Positions 8,908-16,708 of a DNA stretch of 30,663 nt are shown here, piece after piece. The notes beneath the pieces were generated by a model. The model saw only the letters and a program-made list of their open reading frames with translations, ran no database searches and was not told the origin of the DNA. Position numbers and translations under genes: made by a program. Positions within the stretch are counted from its first letter, which is position 1, and each line of letters begins with the position of its first letter. The stretch is from Pseudomonadota bacterium (GTDB taxonomy: Bacteria; Verrucomicrobiota; Verrucomicrobiia; Chthoniobacterales; UBA6821), in the NCBI GenBank assembly GCA_009928265.1, contig RFPR01000004.1, positions 1-30,663 on the forward strand, in the 5' to 3' direction.

Positions 8908-9723
8908 ATGAACTCCTGCCTCTACGAGTGCACGGTCTTTCACCGGCGGTTTGCTCCGAAGCAGCATGAGTTTCTCTACCGGGTTTTCTACTTCCTGCTC
9001 GATCTCGACGAACTTGGGGATCTCGACCGCTCCCTAAGACTCTTCGGGGTGAACCGCCCCGGACTCTATTCCTTTCGTGATGCCGACCACATCTCCCACG
9101 GAGCCCCCTCGGCCAAGGAGAACATTCTCCATTACCTTCGGGAACAGGGCCTAGATACCCCCGTTGGAAGGATCCTTCTGCTGACGCTACCGAGGATTCT
9201 CGGACACGTCTTCAACCCCATCTCGGTTTTCTTCTGCCTCGATCAGCAGGGGAAGCCCCTAGCCGCCGTGGCTGAGGTCGGCAACACCTTCGGGGAATGG
9301 AAACCCTATCTCGTTCCCCTTGCATCTGATGGATCCTTTCATCTCCGGACCGTGAAGCATTTTTACGTCTCTCCGTTCTCCGACCTCGATCTCGAATTCG
9401 ACTTCCGGTTCGACCTTCCTGGAAATCGACTCCGCCTCCTCATCGACGACTACCGGGGCGAGGAGAAAGAACTTGTCAGCACCCTCACCGGAACCCGTGT
9501 TCCCCTCACCGACGCAACTTTACTTCGCTTCACTCTCAAATATCCCCTTCTCACGCTCAAAGTCATCCTAGGCATCCATTGGGAGGCCTTCCGGATTTGG
9601 CGCAAGGGGGTCACCGCACGACGCAAGGAAGCGCAACCCGAACTCCAGAGAGGCGTCCACCGCCCCCACAAATCGCTCGCCAACCATCCTGAATCCTGCG
9701 CCCATTCTGTGAAACCCTCCTGA
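8908..9723 (+). CDS. DUF1365 family protein
   Basis: A 271-residue protein of the DUF1365 (COG3496) family. Characteristic stretches are the opening YECTVFHRRFAPKQHEFLYR, then YFLLDLDEL, RILGHVFNPISVFFCLD, AAVAEVGNTFGEW and KHFYVSPFSDLD. The family has no proven reaction. Its genes almost always stand beside the FAD oxidoreductase found just upstream, and often beside cyclopropane-fatty-acid synthase, so a role in acyl-chain modification is inferred. A hydrophobic stretch at ~210-225 and a very basic tail might bring it to the membrane. It starts 68 bases after the oxidoreductase gene, across a heptamer repeat. Together with the desaturase these three genes form a lipid cluster lodged between parB and rpmH. 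Confidence 0.9.
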   Translation: MNSCLYECTVFHRRFAPKQHEFLYRVFYFLLDLDELGDLDRSLRLFGVNRPGLYSFRDADHISHGAPSAKENILHYLREQGLDTPVGRILLLTLPRILGHVFNPISVFFCLDQQGKPLAAVAEVGNTFGEWKPYLVPLASDGSFHLRTVKHFYVSPFSDLDLEFDFRFDLPGNRLRLLIDDYRGEEKELVSTLTGTRVPLTDATLLRFTLKYPLLTLKVILGIHWEAFRIWRKGVTARRKEAQPELQRGVHRPHKSLANHPESCAHSVKPS

Positions 9724-9752
9724 TTTTCCAAAAAACCTTACCAAAACTCACC

Positions 9753-10253
9753 ATGAGCTCTTCAGACAACGACCCTCAGATGGAACTTCTCAAAGGAATC
9801 GCCGCGAGCCTTAAAGGCATCCATGCCTCGCTCGAAAGCCTTACGGCAGCCGTCGAGGATGTCTCCGAATCGATTGAGAAAGCCCATGAACCCGAGGGAG
9901 ATCTCGGTGTTCACCTCGTCGGAGCCCTCAAGGACCTCGTATCGGCGCTTCACAAGAAGGCTAACCAAGAGCGCAGCGCCCAACCCCAGCAGAACCAGCA
10001 ACGCCATCAGCAGCACCAGCCTCGACGTGACCAACAGCGACCAAGGCAGGAAGAGCAGGGTGAGCGCCATGAGAGTTCCAATGAATCGTCCGATCCGGAT
10101 GATTCAGATCGCTCAGAGGTCGAGTCGACGGAACATTCAAGGGAATCAGAAAATCAATCCACCTCTGAACACCAGATCGGAACACCAACTGGCAACAAAA
10201 AGCGCCGTCCCCGCGGACGACGATCCGGTAAGCCCCCAGCCGAGAAGGCATAG
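9753..10253 (+). CDS. Hypothetical protein with helical N-terminus and charged disordered tail
   Basis: A 166-residue soluble protein I do not recognise. Residues ~5-70 look helical with heptad-like spacing (LLKGIAASLKGIHASLESL, then DLGVHLVGALKDLVSALHKK), suggesting a short coiled coil. From ~72 onward the protein is low-complexity: a Gln/Arg/His segment, a Ser/Glu/Asp segment, then a basic end (KKRRPRGRRSGKPP) typical of nucleic-acid contact. It starts 29 bases after the DUF1365 gene and is probably the last gene of that transcript. The real frame is supported by close spacing and ATG start. Function cannot be assigned. Confidence 0.7.
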   Translation: MSSSDNDPQMELLKGIAASLKGIHASLESLTAAVEDVSESIEKAHEPEGDLGVHLVGALKDLVSALHKKANQERSAQPQQNQQRHQQHQPRRDQQRPRQEEQGERHESSNESSDPDDSDRSEVESTEHSRESENQSTSEHQIGTPTGNKKRRPRGRRSGKPPAEKA

Positions 10254-10511
10254 CGAATTTGGGCTCCCTCGCTCCGGGAGGCAACACGGAGCTGTATGCT
10301 CCATGAGTTGAAACAGCATCTTTCCCTGGAACCTGGAAAGGAAGACGCTTGGTGGAGCCATGGGGATGACCCTTCGCCTCTGGCGAAGTTGGTGCAGAAT
10401 CCTCAAGGGTTGATCTATTGCCGCTAATCGCGGCATGGCACACGAACCAAGGTTCGAACCACCATGGGGTCCCGACCACTCCTTTCTCTTTACGCTGTAA
10501 AGAAAAACGCT
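10254..10511. other. Non-coding gap with decayed tRNA-Ala fragments
   Basis: No convincing gene is present. The gap has overlapping short hairpins at 10259-10305 just after the preceding gene, and a hairpin at 10320-10340 next to a copy of the tRNA-Ala 3' end (10345-10367). A T-loop-like palindrome GGTTCGAACC lies at 10451-10460, and a 7-bp hairpin at 10487-10503 directly 3' of the intact tRNA. The layout suggests a tandem tRNA copy that has mostly been lost. Confidence 0.6.
10345..10367 (-). repeat. Partial duplicate of tRNA-Ala 3' end (copy 1)
   Basis: These 23 bases are identical to 10507-10529, which covers the last 18 bases of tRNA-Ala including CCA plus five bases beyond. The match stops where the T-arm should continue, so this is a fragment, not a functional tRNA. 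Confidence 0.8.
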
Positions 10512-10587
10512 TGGTGGAGCCATGGGGATTCGAACCCCAGACCTCCTCAATGCCATTGAGGCGCTCTACCAACTGAGCTATGACCCC
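10512..10587 (-). tRNA. tRNA-Ala (anticodon GGC)
   Basis: A full cloverleaf reads on the minus strand: acceptor GGGGTCA with TGGCTCC, D-arm GCTC/GAGC, anticodon stem CCTCA/TGAGG with loop ATGGCAT (anticodon GGC), variable AGGTC, T-arm TGGGG/CCCCA with loop TTCGAAT, discriminator A and encoded CCA. It reads GCC/GCU alanine codons. It is divergent from rpmH, and a 7-bp hairpin lies just past its 3' end. Confidence 0.97.
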
Positions 10588-10634
10588 AAGCGTTTCATCG
10601 CTAGCCCGACAGCAGCCGGTGCGATGGAGGGGTG

Positions 10635-10663
10635 ACGCTAGGGGGAAAAGCACCCTGCCGCAA
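10635..10663 (-). promoter_or_regulatory. Possible promoter of tRNA-Ala
   Basis: On the minus strand TTGCGG (10663-10658) and TAGCGT (10640-10635) are 17 bases apart, 48 bases before the mature tRNA start. An A-rich stretch (GAAAAAGAG) just upstream could act as an UP element. The -10 match is weak. Confidence 0.4.
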
Positions 10664-10702
10664 CTCTTTTTCAGAAAAATCACCCCTTTCGCAATTCACA
10701 GG

Positions 10703-10731
10703 TTGACACCCACACCGCGGACGCCCATTCT
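10703..10731 (+). promoter_or_regulatory. Likely sigma-70-type promoter of rpmH
   Basis: A perfect -35 TTGACA (10703-10708) is followed after 17 bases by CATTCT (10726-10731), leaving a leader of about 25 bases before rpmH. The -10 box is poor, but a consensus -35 is usual before rpmH. Confidence 0.5.
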
Positions 10732-10763
10732 TTCCGACCCAATTCTTTTAAGACTTTTACGAC

Positions 10764-10937
10764 ATGAAGCGCACCTACCAACCTTCCAAGCGTACGCGCA
10801 AGCGTCAGTTCGGCTTCCGTGCCCGCATGGCCACTAAAGGCGGTCGCGCCATCCTGAGCCGCCGCCGCCGCCAAGGCCGCAAGCGTCTCCTCCCGAAGGG
10901 TGTCGAGGTCCATTACGCCCGCCACACCCAAGCCTGA
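10764..10937 (+). CDS. rpmH: 50S ribosomal protein L34 (bL34)
   Basis: A 57-residue basic ribosomal protein, starting MKRTYQPSKRTRKRQFGFR and continuing RMATKGGRAILSRRRRQGRK, which matches bL34 throughout. The family norm is 44-50 residues; the extra length is a tail after the usual end (GVEVHYARHTQA). It binds 23S rRNA in the large subunit. It heads the conserved rpmH-rnpA-yidD-yidC-jag order. No dnaA is found on the upstream side, where many bacteria have it. Confidence 0.97.
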   Translation: MKRTYQPSKRTRKRQFGFRARMATKGGRAILSRRRRQGRKRLLPKGVEVHYARHTQA

Positions 10938-10953
10938 GTCGCGTGATTCCGGA

Positions 10954-11295
10954 TTGCCGCGTGAAGCGCGGCTCCGTTCGGGTCGCGAGCACGGACTGGT
11001 CAGGTTGACCGGCCGTCATCAGCACGGGAGTTTCCTGCGCATGGGGGTTTCTGAATCTTCTCATTCTGTGACTCGTGCAGCGGTCGTTGTCTCCCGGCGT
11101 GTCGGCACCGCCGTCGTACGCAACCGTGTAAAGCGCCGCCTCCGCGAGATCTATCGACTGCAACGCCCCATGCTGAAGCAGCACCTTCTCCTCGTTGTCA
11201 CGGCCAAGCCCGCAGCAGCCACGGCCTCGTCCCAGTCCCTCCTCGCGGAATGGTTGCGTCTCGCAGGGCGTCTCTCTATTTTCTCTGCTTCCTGA
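10954..11295 (+). CDS. rnpA: Ribonuclease P protein component
   Basis: The protein partner of RNase P RNA, used for 5' maturation of tRNAs. The hallmark RNR motif is seen in VVVSRRVGTAVVRNRVKRRLREIYR. The upstream part PREARLRSGREHGLV matches the family start, which points to TTG at 10954 as initiator (113 residues), 16 bases after rpmH. No in-frame ATG precedes the conserved region; the next in-frame ATG (11041, MGVSES) would cut off the first strand. A longer frame from GTG at 10900 overlaps rpmH and adds residues unlike the family. The C-terminal end (LAGRLSIFSAS) follows a normal last helix (SLLAEWLRL). Confidence 0.92.
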   Translation: MPREARLRSGREHGLVRLTGRHQHGSFLRMGVSESSHSVTRAAVVVSRRVGTAVVRNRVKRRLREIYRLQRPMLKQHLLLVVTAKPAAATASSQSLLAEWLRLAGRLSIFSAS

Positions 11296-11327
11296 TTCGC
11301 TCCTCCGGATCATCTTTAACTTTCCTC

Positions 11328-11591
11328 ATGGCCTTCCTGCTCGGCATTCCGATCCGACTCTACCGCTGGGTGATTTCCCCACTGCTCCATGCCCTCTCCG
11401 GCGGAATGGGATGCGGATGCCGTTTCCACCCCAGCTGCTCCGCCTACGCACTGGAGGCTCTGGAGACTCACGGTGCGGCGCAGGGTTCCATCCTATCTCT
11501 CAAGCGGATTCTTAAGTGCCATCCTTGGCACGAAGGCGGCCTCGACCCGGTGCCCTCTTCCAAACCTTCAGCCTTCAGCCTTCAGCCTTAA
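11328..11591 (+). CDS. yidD: Membrane protein insertion efficiency factor YidD
   Basis: An 87-residue YidD family member that assists YidC-dependent insertion at the inner membrane. Diagnostic features are IRLYRWVISPLL, the cysteine pattern GCGCRFHPSCSAYALEAL, and LSLKRILKCHPWHEGGLDPVP. The ATG at 11328 gives a normal N-terminus; a longer frame from 11250 would overlap rnpA. The last ten residues (SKPSAFSLQP) come from a seven-base repeat, CCTTCAG, that runs through the stop codon, so the tail is not a conserved part. It lies between rnpA and yidC as in most bacteria. Confidence 0.93.
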   Translation: MAFLLGIPIRLYRWVISPLLHALSGGMGCGCRFHPSCSAYALEALETHGAAQGSILSLKRILKCHPWHEGGLDPVPSSKPSAFSLQP

Positions 11592-11592
11592 C
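11565..11592 (+). repeat. Heptanucleotide repeat (CCTTCAG) across the yidD stop
   Basis: Three exact tandem copies of CCTTCAG plus a diverged fourth (CCTTAAC). They encode the end of YidD and its stop codon. A change in copy number would change the YidD tail length and frame. Confidence 0.85.
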
Positions 11593-11608
11593 ACCTTTCT
11601 CTTTTCCC

Positions 11609-13366
11609 ATGTTCGACCGCACCACCTGGATCGCCATCATCGTCTCCATCGCCGGACTCGTCGGATGGCAGTATTACTACAACAAGACCTACGGCCCCTA
11701 TCTTGCCCAGCAGGCCTCGCTGAAACATCAGCAGGAAGCAAAAAAACAGGCTGCATCCACTCCTTCTCCATCACCGGCCGCAGTAGCTTCCACAACCCCG
11801 GTTTCCTCACCCACGTTTGTAGGCCCCACCCTCTCCTCGCGGAAGACAACCATCGACACAAGCCGCGCAGAATATCTCTTTGCCAACGACACCGGCGGCA
11901 TCGAGAGCGTGACTCTCTTCCTTCATCTCGGAGCCAATGAACAGAGTCTCTTCCTCAACAAGGACTCCGGCATGCCGATCGGCACTCTTTGCGATGCCTC
12001 GGGAACGCCAGTCACCGGCTTCACGATGGATGAGGGAAAGCACTCACGGTTCACCCGAACTTCCCCGGATGGGCTCGTCATCACCAAAAGCTTCACCCTC
12101 CCACAAATGGCCGGGGCTCCCGAGAAAGATTATCTCATCGGCCTGGACGTGACCTTCCGTAATGGCGGCAGCGCTCCGCTTACCCTACCCGGTTACTTCG
12201 TGGCGGCCGGAGGGGAGGCTCCCGTCCATACGCAAGATCTGCCGACCTACACCTGCTTTGACTGGTATCGCGACGGCAAGATGACCTCCATCGACGTGAA
12301 TTGGTTTGAAGCGGGCAAGATCCCCCTCATCGGCATCCAGACACGCCCCGCCCGCGACCTCTACAGCGAGAACGGCATCGGCATCGGCTGGGCCGCCGTC
12401 ACGAGCCAGTATTTCACGACCATCGTCACCTCCGCAAAGGATCAACCCGCTTCAGGTGTCTGGGCCCGCCGTTATCTGGCGAAGGGTGTGGAGAACACCT
12501 CCGGACAGCCCATCTACGGCATCACCGGAGGCATCGGCACCGGAACAATTACCCTGACTCCCGGCGAGAGCGTCACTCGCCGCTATGAGATCTTTGCGGG
12601 GCCTAAGGATTTCACGGCACTGAGCAAGCTCGGCAACGAGCAGCAGAAGGTCATGAACTTCGGGATGTTCCACCTCGTCTCCGAGTTCCTTCTCTGGGCG
12701 ATGAATTCTCTCCAAAAGGTCGTCCACAGCTACGCGGCCGCGATCATCATCCTGACCATCCTGATCAAGTCCGCTCTCTGGCCTCTCCAGAACAAGGCGA
12801 CCTCGTCGATGAAGCGGATGCAACTCCTCTCACCCAAGATGACGGAGCTTCGCGAGAAGTATAAGGACGATCCGACCAAGATGAACGAGGAGCTGATGAA
12901 GCTCTACAAGCAGTACGGGGTCAATCCCTTCGGAGGCTGTCTCCCGATGCTCATCCAGATTCCTATCTTCTTCGGATTCTACTCCATGCTCGGCAGCGCG
13001 ATCGAACTGCGCAACAGTCACTTCCTCTGGATCCACGACCTGTCACAGCCCGACACGATCGCCCACATCGTCGGCTTCCCGATCAACCTGCTGCCGATCC
13101 TTATGGGCGGCACAATGCTCTGGCAGATGGCGGTCTCCCCCAAAAGCGGCGATCCCTCCCAGCAGCGGATCATGTACTTCATGCCGGTGATCTTCCTGAC
13201 CTTTTGTTACAATTACGCCTCAGGACTCGCCCTCTACTGGACAACACAGAATCTCTTCTCCATCGTTCAACTCTACTGGACCCGCAACCAGCCCCTCCCG
13301 AATCTTGAGAAGGTGAAGACACCTCCGAAGGCAAAGGGCGATGGCGGATCCGGCAGGAAACGCTGA
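11609..13366 (+). CDS. yidC: Membrane protein insertase YidC
   Basis: A 585-residue Oxa1/YidC/Alb3 insertase of the Gram-negative long form. An N-terminal membrane helix (residues ~7-22) is followed by an Ala/Ser/Pro-rich linker, a large periplasmic beta-sandwich (~80-350), and then the conserved core. The core starts at LLWAMNSLQKVV, with a helix ending in IKSALWPL, the cytoplasmic coiled hairpin (KMTELREKYKDDPTKMNEELMKLYK), GGCLPMLIQIPIFFGFYSML, and the last helices (YWTTQNLFSIVQLYW). The ATG at 11609 places the signal anchor at the N-terminus; the longer frame from 11516 reads through yidD sequence and is unlikely. It inserts membrane proteins alone or with SecYEG. It ends 25 bases before jag. 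Confidence 0.97.
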   Translation: MFDRTTWIAIIVSIAGLVGWQYYYNKTYGPYLAQQASLKHQQEAKKQAASTPSPSPAAVASTTPVSSPTFVGPTLSSRKTTIDTSRAEYLFANDTGGIESVTLFLHLGANEQSLFLNKDSGMPIGTLCDASGTPVTGFTMDEGKHSRFTRTSPDGLVITKSFTLPQMAGAPEKDYLIGLDVTFRNGGSAPLTLPGYFVAAGGEAPVHTQDLPTYTCFDWYRDGKMTSIDVNWFEAGKIPLIGIQTRPARDLYSENGIGIGWAAVTSQYFTTIVTSAKDQPASGVWARRYLAKGVENTSGQPIYGITGGIGTGTITLTPGESVTRRYEIFAGPKDFTALSKLGNEQQKVMNFGMFHLVSEFLLWAMNSLQKVVHSYAAAIIILTILIKSALWPLQNKATSSMKRMQLLSPKMTELREKYKDDPTKMNEELMKLYKQYGVNPFGGCLPMLIQIPIFFGFYSMLGSAIELRNSHFLWIHDLSQPDTIAHIVGFPINLLPILMGGTMLWQMAVSPKSGDPSQQRIMYFMPVIFLTFCYNYASGLALYWTTQNLFSIVQLYWTRNQPLPNLEKVKTPPKAKGDGGSGRKR

Positions 13367-13391
13367 GAATATCATTCACCCTCATCGAGCG

Positions 13392-13838
13392 ATGAACCAA
13401 ACCCCACGGGAAATCCTCGACACCCTTCTCGCCCACCTCGGTTTCGTTACGGAAATCGAGGAGAGCGAACGTGACGGGCATCTCATCCTGCAGATCCGCA
13501 CCGTAGATTCCCGTCCACTAATCGGACCTCGCGGCGAGACCCTCGAGAGCCTGCAATTCCTGGTGAACCGGATTCTTGTTTCCCAAGATCATGCCGCGCC
13601 TCGTGTCATCGTCGATGTCGAGTTCCACCGCGCCATGCGCGAGGATGCCTTCCTGGCACGCATCCGTCACCTGGCAGATGCGGTCAGAGAGAATGGCAAA
13701 GCCGTGGAGACGGAGCCATTGAATTCCTACGAGCGCCGCCTTGTCCACGACGCCTACCGCGAGGATCAGCAACTGGAAACCGTCAGCCAGCAGATTGAGG
13801 CGAAGTTGAAGCGGATTATTATCCGCAAACGCGGGTAG
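13392..13838 (+). CDS. jag: Jag/KhpB family KH-R3H RNA-binding protein
   Basis: A 148-residue RNA-binding protein of the Jag (SpoIIIJ-associated, KhpB) family. It opens with PREILDTLLAHLGF. A KH domain follows with its GxxG loop (LIGPRGETLESLQFLVNRIL), then an R3H domain with the Arg...His pair (NSYERRLVHDAYRED). The N-terminal Jag-N domain seen in Firmicutes is absent, as is usual in shorter homologues. ATG at 13392 fits the family start; an in-frame ATG at 13341 would overlap yidC and add 17 residues of no family likeness. Its place after yidC is conserved widely. Homologues bind RNA and affect cell elongation or division, but the role in this organism is not shown by the sequence. Confidence 0.94.
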   Translation: MNQTPREILDTLLAHLGFVTEIEESERDGHLILQIRTVDSRPLIGPRGETLESLQFLVNRILVSQDHAAPRVIVDVEFHRAMREDAFLARIRHLADAVRENGKAVETEPLNSYERRLVHDAYREDQQLETVSQQIEAKLKRIIIRKRG

Positions 13839-14021
13839 GCTTTGGATTTTGGCGCCGCAGGGTGTTCTCCTACGCTCGCAGTAGCTCTACTACAGCTTCG
13901 CTTGTCAGCCTACTGCAGCATCCAAACTTCCAAGCCTTTCGACATAAAACAGCAAGGCCCCACCAGAAAACAGGGCAGGGCAACAAAACGCGGCGCCCCA
14001 ATCCCAAGCCTTCCCAGCCAG
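13839..14021. other. Convergent gap between jag and yebC, no gene
   Basis: This gap lies between converging genes and has no credible frame. It holds a widely spaced perfect inverted repeat, GGCGCCGC (13851-13858) and GCGGCGCC (13990-13997), and smaller hairpins inside. No T-run follows either side, so a role as bidirectional terminator is only possible. Confidence 0.4.
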
Positions 14022-14753
14022 CTACTTGATCGCTGTCCAAACGCGATGCACATCATCGTGCTCCTCAAGCGCCTGAAGAAATTCTCCAGCCTCGGCACGC
14101 TGTTCGTCGGTGAGGGTTGGGAAGTTCTTTGCAACGTAGCCGATTTCACTAGTGACAACATTCCAACCATTTGACTTCAGCCAAGTGGTGACGGCGGCGG
14201 TGGCGGTACGTTCGGTGATGAAACGCGCACCCGTCTGGTCGGCGGGAATGTCGTCGTTCTGATCGTGGGTCAGCGTTTCGACCTCGTTGGCTCCAGCCTC
14301 AATGGCGGCCTCCTCGAGGTCGACCCCGGCCTTATTCGTGTATGCCTCGACGAGACCGACATGGTCGAAGAGGAACTTATTGCTACCAGGAGCGCCAAGT
14401 TGCCCGTTGCGGAAAAGTACGCGGAGCTCGGGGGTCGTGCGGTTTGTGTTGTCGGTGTAGACCTCGACGATCACGGGCACCTTGTGGGGTGCGTACCCCT
14501 CGAAAACGATGTGGTCGATGACGGCCTTCTCCCCTCCGATACCGGCCCCCTTGTTGATGGCACGCTCGATGACGTCCTTGGAGACGCTCTCGGCACGGGC
14601 CTTTTCAAGTGCAGCGAAGAGGCGGGCGTTGTTCTCCGGATCGGCACCACCCTGACGGGCGGCGATGGTGATTTCACGGACGAACTTGCCCGTGGACTTG
14701 GACTTCTTGAGCGAGGCGACTTCACGCTTCGCAAGCAACCATTGACGGCCCAT
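14022..14753 (-). CDS. YebC/PmpR family protein (TACO1-like)
   Basis: A 243-residue member of the YebC/TACO1 family. It carries family-typical stretches such as KFVREITIAARQGGADPENNARL, ALEKARAESVSKDVIERAINKG, VIVEVYTDNTNRT and the C-terminal EEHDDVHRVW. Members were first described as DNA-binding regulators; more recent work ties several of them to translation of difficult peptide stretches. The start MGRQWLLAKREVASLKKSKSTGK is shorter and different from the usual MAGHSKWANIKHRK start but keeps the basic character. It is 106 bases downstream of typA on the same strand across heptamer repeats, so the pair may be co-transcribed. Which of the two roles applies here is unknown. Confidence 0.93.
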   Translation of the reverse strand: MGRQWLLAKREVASLKKSKSTGKFVREITIAARQGGADPENNARLFAALEKARAESVSKDVIERAINKGAGIGGEKAVIDHIVFEGYAPHKVPVIVEVYTDNTNRTTPELRVLFRNGQLGAPGSNKFLFDHVGLVEAYTNKAGVDLEEAAIEAGANEVETLTHDQNDDIPADQTGARFITERTATAAVTTWLKSNGWNVVTSEIGYVAKNFPTLTDEQRAEAGEFLQALEEHDDVHRVWTAIK

Positions 14754-14759
14754 AGGATT

Positions 14760-14794
14760 TTAGGAGTTGGGAGTTAGAGGCTGGGAGTTAGGTG
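14760..14794 (-). repeat. Degenerate heptamer repeat, block A
   Basis: Five seven-base units on the plus strand: TTAGGAG, TTGGGAG, TTAGAGG, CTGGGAG, TTAGGTG. They lie immediately upstream of the yebC-family start. Confidence 0.7.
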
Positions 14795-14825
14795 GAGACT
14801 GAAAGAAGGTGTCAGCCGATTTGAT

Positions 14826-14860
14826 CCCTAACTACCAACTTCCATCTCCCATCTGCAACC
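14826..14860 (-). repeat. Degenerate heptamer repeat, block B
   Basis: Five seven-base units on the plus strand: CCCTAAC, TACCAAC, TTCCATC, TCCCATC, TGCAACC. The last touches the typA stop. Its complement resembles block A, so the two blocks can partly pair into a hairpin between typA and the yebC-family gene. Confidence 0.65.
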
Positions 14861-16689
14861 TATTCGTCGGCAACGACCGGCGTCGCGCTGGCACGCTTGC
14901 GGGCGGTGGCGTCGAGGATCTTCTTCCGGAGACGGATGCTTGTCGGAGTGACCTCGACATACTCGTCGGGGGCGATGTACTCGAGTGAGCGCTCGAGGCT
15001 CATCTTCAGCGGAGGAGAGAGGGACACTCCCTTCCCGTCACCCGAGCTGCGCATGTTGTTAAGTGTTTTGGCCTTGCAGACGTTGACCGGCATGTCGTCG
15101 ATTCGGGAGTTTTCACCCACGATCATCCCGACATAGACGTCATCCTGCGGAGAGACGAAGAGACGACCGCGCTCCTGGATCTTCTCCATGGAGTAGGCCA
15201 TCGCAGTACCGGCTTCCATGGCGATCAAGACGCCATTGTTTCGGGTCGGGATCTCCCCCTTGTACTCGGCGTACTCCTTGAAAATGTGCGACATGATGCC
15301 GGCGCCCTTGGTGAGGTTCACCAGGTCGGTTTCAAAGCCGATGAGTCCGCGGGTCGGAGCCTCGGCCTGCACGGTGACGCTCTTGGTCTTGTGATCCATG
15401 TTCAGGATCTCGGCCTTGCGTCCAGCGAGACTCTGAAGGATATCACCGAGATTCTCAGGAGGAACATCGACATAGACGGTCTCAATCGGCTCGAGAAGCT
15501 TGCCTCCCTCACCCCTCTTGTAAATGACCTCGGGACGGGAGACGAGAAGCTCGAAGCCCTCGCGGCGCATCTGCTCCACGATGACGGCGATCTGCATCTC
15601 GCCGCGGGCCTTGATCTGGAAGTGACCGGCAAGTTCCGTCTCCTTCACCTCGATGGAGACGTTCGTACGGGTCTCACGGATCAGGCGCTCCTTGATCTGA
15701 CGGGCGGTGACAAGCTTGCCCTCCTTGCCGACCAGTGGTCCGTCGTTGATGCAAATCTTCATGGTGATCGTCGGGGGATCGATGTCGACGAAGGCAAGCG
15801 GTTCACGGGTGTCGTTATCGGTGATGGTCTCACCGATGTAGACTTCCTCGAAACCGCAGATGCCGACGATGTCACCGGCGCTTGCTTCCTGAAGCTCGAT
15901 TTTCTGAAGTCCCTTGTGGCCGAAGATCGCGGTAACGGGCTTCTTCTCCTTCGTTCCATTCTTGTGGATGGCAACCACCTGCTCACCCATCTTCACCTTG
16001 CCGCTGATGATGCGACCGAAGGCGATACGGCCAAGGTAATCGCTGTAGTCGAGGTTGGAAACGAGCATCTGGAAGTGATCGACCTCCGACTTTTTGGGAG
16101 CCGGTATGTGCTTTGCAATCGCCTCGTAGAGTGGCTCCATCGTGGTGCTCTCTTGGTCGATCTCGTTCTTGGCAAAGCCCGCCTTGGCGCTGGCGTAGAC
16201 GGTTGGAAAGTCAAGTTGTGAGTCATTCGCGCCGAGCTCCAGAAAGAGCTCAAACACCATGTCCAGAACCTTGTGGGGATCGGCGTTGTCACGGTCGATC
16301 TTGTTGATGACGACGATCGGCTTGAGGCCGTTCTCAAGGGCCTTCTTGAGCACGAATTTGGTCTGAGCCTGCGGTCCACCGAAGGCGTCCACCACGAGGA
16401 GTACCCCGTCTACCATCTTCATGATGCGCTCCACCTCGCCGCCAAAATCGGCGTGGCCCGGAGTGTCGACGATATTGACGTGGTAGTCGTTCCACTGGAA
16501 GGCAGCGTTCTTGGCCTTGATGGTAATTCCCTTCTCACGCTCCAGATCCATGGAATCCATGATTCGGATCTCAGTGGCCTTCGCCTCGTTGGCGCGGAAG
16601 GTGCCCGACTGTTTCAGAAGCTGGTCGACGAGGGTAGTCTTCCCGTGATCGACGTGGGCGATGATGGCGATGTTACGAATTTTATCCAT
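14860..16689 (-). CDS. typA: Ribosome-associated GTPase TypA/BipA
   Basis: A 609-residue translational GTPase close to EF-G in build. GTP-binding motifs are in order: AHVDHGKTT (G1, near residue 10), the effector part LEREKGITI, DTPGHADFGGE (G3) and NKIDRDNADP (G4). The C-terminal half has the TypA-specific region (NNMRSSGDGKGVSLSPP, LEYIAPDEYVEVTPTSIRLRK). TypA binds the 70S ribosome and helps large-subunit assembly under stress and cold. The ATG at 16689 starts MDKIRNIAIIAH, as in nearly all homologues; a longer frame from 16737 is not needed. A consensus-like promoter lies 20-48 bases upstream. Confidence 0.97.
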   Translation of the reverse strand: MDKIRNIAIIAHVDHGKTTLVDQLLKQSGTFRANEAKATEIRIMDSMDLEREKGITIKAKNAAFQWNDYHVNIVDTPGHADFGGEVERIMKMVDGVLLVVDAFGGPQAQTKFVLKKALENGLKPIVVINKIDRDNADPHKVLDMVFELFLELGANDSQLDFPTVYASAKAGFAKNEIDQESTTMEPLYEAIAKHIPAPKKSEVDHFQMLVSNLDYSDYLGRIAFGRIISGKVKMGEQVVAIHKNGTKEKKPVTAIFGHKGLQKIELQEASAGDIVGICGFEEVYIGETITDNDTREPLAFVDIDPPTITMKICINDGPLVGKEGKLVTARQIKERLIRETRTNVSIEVKETELAGHFQIKARGEMQIAVIVEQMRREGFELLVSRPEVIYKRGEGGKLLEPIETVYVDVPPENLGDILQSLAGRKAEILNMDHKTKSVTVQAEAPTRGLIGFETDLVNLTKGAGIMSHIFKEYAEYKGEIPTRNNGVLIAMEAGTAMAYSMEKIQERGRLFVSPQDDVYVGMIVGENSRIDDMPVNVCKAKTLNNMRSSGDGKGVSLSPPLKMSLERSLEYIAPDEYVEVTPTSIRLRKKILDATARKRASATPVVADE

Positions 16690-16708
16690 GGTCTTTGAGT
16701 AGCCGGCT

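Noticed and set aside
9961..10683. Minus-strand frame spanning tRNA-Ala and the gap
   Set aside because: It reads through a certain tRNA and the complement of the gene at 9753-10253; repeated HGSTKR-like bits come from the tRNA fragment duplication.
10900..10953. Extension of rnpA into rpmH from GTG at 10900 (Thermus-like overlap)
   Set aside because: The added residues match no RnpA and fall in the rpmH coding sequence; the TTG at 10954 gives a normal start.
15286..16221. Long plus-strand frame opposite typA
   Set aside because: Its composition is Leu/Asp/Gly-rich as expected for a complement of a GC-rich gene; typA motifs occupy the other strand throughout.
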